Of a stretch of 16,843 nt of DNA, positions 14,815-16,843 are shown in pieces. Both the position numbers and the translations under genes were made by a program. This DNA is from Candidatus Bathyarchaeota archaeon (GTDB lineage Archaea > Asgardarchaeota > Lokiarchaeia > Sigyniarchaeales > Sigyniarchaeaceae): contig WJJB01000203.1 in assembly GCA_014729935.1 (NCBI GenBank), positions 1 through 16,843 on the forward strand, read 5' to 3'. Under the pieces are notes generated by a model. That model worked only from the letters and a program-made list of their open reading frames with translations. It did not search any database and was not told the DNA's origin. Within the stretch, counting starts at the first letter, position 1. The number at the start of each line of letters is the position of its first letter.

Positions 14815-16278
14815 CTATTTTGGGAGCAAATCCCAGAACTTGCTTCCCTTGTAAGTATCGTTTAACAGGTTCCTGAGTTCCTCTACTTTTTCGGGTTTTT
14901 CACTGGATATGTCATGTTCCTCCCAAGGATCCTGATTCAAGTCAATCAACGTGGCTGTTGAATCCCGGGAGAGAATCAGTTTAAATTTCCCGTCGGAGAT
15001 CAAGGACCACGCGGTTGCAGGATTGGGAACCAATGCCGAGGTTTGGAATGTTCTATGATATTGGCTGTTTGAAACGGGATCTTCAAGGACTGGTTTTAAC
15101 GAAATTGATTGTCTCGCACTTGGCATGGACAATCCAGCGAACTCGATGATGGTCGCCGTGAGATCCTGCATTTCCACGAGCGCATCGCTTGTCTTTCCCC
15201 TTGCGATTCCAGGCCCCGAAATGATCAATGGTACCCTGGTTGCACCCCGGAACGGTACAGACTTGTGCCACCTTGAGAAATCTCCCAGCATCTCCCCGTG
15301 ATCGCTGGCATAGATGATAAGAGTGTTATCCAGCTCGCCACGCTCCTCCAATTTCTCGAACATTAATCCGATATTCCTATCAATGTTTTCAATGGCAGCG
15401 GCATAATTCCGGCGGATATCCACGACACCATCTTCCAGCTCTGAATTTCCTTGAACGGGTGCGGGGATATAACGATCTTCGATGGAATCCTTCATCCGCT
15501 CGGTCACGTCGAAAGGGTCGTGAGGTCCCACGAAATTTACCCATAAGAACCACGGGGTTCCATCCCTGGGAAATGCATCAAGCATCTTGAGGGCATTGTT
15601 CCCCACGAAGTTATCAAAGTAATCCTCGTCTTTTAAGCTCACCGGTGACGTGTTAAACATGGCTAGTGGTCCTGAACGTTCCCGTTGTTCCTTGATGTGC
15701 AGGTGCATCAACCCCTTATCCTCAAGGTATTTCAAGTATGGATCCGCAGCACGATATCGATCCGGGTCCTTGATCTTCCTCGAAACTCTCCTACCATTCT
15801 TCCACGAGTAAAAATCCGTGGTTGCCACTTTGCAAGCAGCGTTCTTGCCCGCATTATCGCAAGTGTAAGGTTGGTCGAAGCCGTACATCTCGTGTTTCGG
15901 GATCCAGCCATCCAATCCGAACTCCCTATCTGCCTTTTGCAAGTCGAATTTGCCGACGCCGCCGACATGATACCCGCCGTCCCTGAGCACTTGGAAAAAC
16001 GTGGCTTGGTCAAGCGGGGTATTTTCACCATTATTGATGCACCTGGAAAAGCTATATTTCAATCCCGTGGCAAGACATGCACGCGCTGGAGCGCACACGG
16101 GTGCAGGCGTGATGCATTCATGAAAGGTAACACCCTGAACCATGAGTCTCTCGATATTGGGCAAGTGCAACTCAAGTGCTTTCATGCCCAGTTTTTCCAG
16201 CACTTGCGGGGGATAAGGCATCCAATCGCCCCGATGTTGATCTGGAAAAATGAGCAGGATATTGGGATGCGTATTCAT
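14815..16278 (-). CDS. Cys-type sulfatase (arylsulfatase/alkaline-phosphatase superfamily), apparently cytoplasmic
   Basis: 487 residues, full-length. It cleaves sulfate (or related) esters. Visible features: PNILLIFPDQ at the N-terminus with metal ligands D13/Q14; the formylglycine motif CAPAR at 62-66 followed by ACLATG, so C62 is the residue converted to formylglycine; K110 in GVGKFDL, where most sulfatases have GKWH-L; PHDPF at 252-256; and the metal pair D326-H327 with WHK at 337-339. There is no signal peptide, so unlike many sulfatases it probably acts inside the cell. Maturation of C62 needs a formylglycine-generating or anSME-type enzyme, neither of which is in the window. Substrate cannot be read; choline-sulfatase-like or sugar-sulfate roles are possible. 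Its ATG lies 6 bases from the divergent regulator's ATG and about 27 bases from a TATA box, suggesting a leaderless message. Confidence 0.92.
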   Translation of the reverse strand: MNTHPNILLIFPDQHRGDWMPYPPQVLEKLGMKALELHLPNIERLMVQGVTFHECITPAPVCAPARACLATGLKYSFSRCINNGENTPLDQATFFQVLRDGGYHVGGVGKFDLQKADREFGLDGWIPKHEMYGFDQPYTCDNAGKNAACKVATTDFYSWKNGRRVSRKIKDPDRYRAADPYLKYLEDKGLMHLHIKEQRERSGPLAMFNTSPVSLKDEDYFDNFVGNNALKMLDAFPRDGTPWFLWVNFVGPHDPFDVTERMKDSIEDRYIPAPVQGNSELEDGVVDIRRNYAAAIENIDRNIGLMFEKLEERGELDNTLIIYASDHGEMLGDFSRWHKSVPFRGATRVPLIISGPGIARGKTSDALVEMQDLTATIIEFAGLSMPSARQSISLKPVLEDPVSNSQYHRTFQTSALVPNPATAWSLISDGKFKLILSRDSTATLIDLNQDPWEEHDISSEKPEKVEELRNLLNDTYKGSKFWDLLPK

Positions 16279-16288
16279 GATATCATGA
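16275..16288. repeat. Perfect 14-bp palindrome spanning both divergent start codons
   Basis: TCATGATATCATGA equals its own reverse complement. The outer CAT/ATG halves are the sulfatase start (16278, minus) and the candidate regulator start (16285, plus). It could be an operator for a dimeric regulator or a coincidence of facing ATGs around GATATC. Confidence 0.6.
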
Positions 16289-16843
16289 TCGGTTCACATG
16301 GCATATATCTCTTGACATCAAGGGATTTGCCGATACTCTTCTTTTGTTACACATCCCTCGGTTTTGGGCTTGAAGAAATTACCCGAATCATCTCGGCGGC
16401 AGAAAATGGTAACGTGGACGTGATGAAGAACATGTTCATGAAGCATCTTGAACGCAACCGCCACGAAATTGATCGCCTTGAGAAAATCGAGCAGATCCTG
16501 CTACAAAAACATCAAAAACTGGAAATGTTTTACCTAAGGTCCACGGAACCGGTGATGAAGGAAATCCCTCGTCTACGCATCTTGAGCATTCGCGAGGTGG
16601 GGGATTTTAATATTTTCCCTCGATTGATCGACACGCTCTTCAAGGAAATATCAAATAAGGATAATCAACGCAATTTCGTGCATTTGAACTACCACTGCCT
16701 AAAACTTGGTCATTCTTCCTGCACGGATGGAGGGCATCGTTCCAACAAGAGCGCAAAGGTCTTGATTTCGAATGGTTTCCATGTAGCAACGATGCTCTCC
16801 AACTTGCCGGCTGCGTCCCGGTTCAACTTGCATGTTTTCTCGA
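16285..16843 (+). CDS. MerR-type regulator lacking the N-terminal HTH, with GyrI-like effector domain (3' partial, possibly broken)
   Basis: The frame is open to the window end; 186 residues from ATG 16285. Residues 8-37 (YLLTSRDLPIL, then SLGFGLEEI) match the end of a MerR winged-helix region, 40-85 are the coiled-coil dimerisation helix, and STEPVMKEIPRLRILSIREVGDF followed by FPRLIDTLFKEI (86-122) opens a GyrI/BmrR-like ligand-binding domain. The winged HTH that should precede residue 8 (about 45 residues) is absent: upstream is the conserved start of the sulfatase on the other strand, and no frame there encodes it. So this is a truncated regulator, either a pseudogene or a stand-alone sensor domain. 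Alternative in-frame ATGs at 16267 and 16234 lie antisense inside the sulfatase and do not restore an HTH. No ribosome site is evident. Confidence 0.7.
   Translation, partial: MIGSHGIYLLTSRDLPILFFCYTSLGFGLEEITRIISAAENGNVDVMKNMFMKHLERNRHEIDRLEKIEQILLQKHQKLEMFYLRSTEPVMKEIPRLRILSIREVGDFNIFPRLIDTLFKEISNKDNQRNFVHLNYHCLKLGHSSCTDGGHRSNKSAKVLISNGFHVATMLSNLPAASRFNLHVFS
16301..16310 (-). promoter_or_regulatory. TATA box of the sulfatase gene (AGATATATGC)
   Basis: AGATATATGC on the minus strand is centred about 27 bases from the sulfatase ATG at 16278, so transcription should begin at the start codon. It lies inside the divergent regulator's reading frame, close to where homology to MerR proteins begins. 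Confidence 0.5.

Noticed and set aside
16663..16843. Possible frameshift late in the MerR/GyrI frame
   Set aside because: An alternative frame is open here, but the main frame keeps a plausible GyrI-like strand (SAKVLISNGFHVATML), so a frameshift is not supported.

Overview
The window (16,843 bases, GC roughly in the mid-40s per cent by eye) looks archaeal. Archaeal-type TATA boxes lie about 26 bases upstream of start codons, several of which appear leaderless or nearly so. The secreted domains are rich in N-X-S/T sequons. One surface protein ends in an IPGY-plus-transmembrane-helix tail of the archaeal C-terminal sorting type. Another couples an outside Ig-like region to cytoplasmic zinc ribbons. 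This style resembles Asgard (Promethearchaeota) genomes, but there is no rRNA or other marker gene here, so the phylum is only a lean.

Layout. Bases 2-769 (+) hold the 3' part of a membrane protein with C-terminal zinc ribbons. A T-rich convergent gap follows, then a UroD/MtaA-fold protein on the minus strand (984-2327). Divergent from it is a multi-span membrane protein with a large, sequon-rich ectodomain (2550-4469, +). That gene ends one base short of a convergent seven-bladed beta-propeller surface protein (4471-5856, -). Next come a translationally coupled pair on the plus strand, a PAP2-superfamily phosphatase (6030-6920) and a YhcH/YjgK/YiaL-family sugar protein (6917-7429). A small unknown gene (7440-7805, -), a MOP-superfamily flippase-like transporter (7903-9825, -) and a P2-type Ca2+-ATPase (9958-12741, -) follow. 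Divergent from the ATPase is an ABCB-type exporter (13005-14726, +). A Cys-type sulfatase (14815-16278, -) and a MerR/GyrI-type regulator that runs off the end (16285-16843, +) finish the window.

How the genes fit together. Most are single-gene units on alternating strands, so this is not one operon. The shared theme is the cell envelope: surface proteins, a probable polyprenyl- or lipid-phosphate phosphatase, a flippase-like carrier, an ion pump, a lipid/drug-type exporter and a sulfate-ester hydrolase. Grouping them as a pathway is inference.

The most notable points are: the last gene, which keeps the MerR linker and the GyrI-like sensor domain but has lost the DNA-binding HTH exactly where the sulfatase begins, with a perfect 14-bp palindrome between the two start codons; the polytopic protein whose ten sequons all lie in one predicted ectodomain; and the seven-bladed propeller with its IPGY anchor. 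No RNA genes, CRISPR arrays, insertion sequences or tandem DNA repeats were seen. No gap between genes exceeds 300 bases; the longest (12742-13004, 263 bases) holds only candidate promoter elements.
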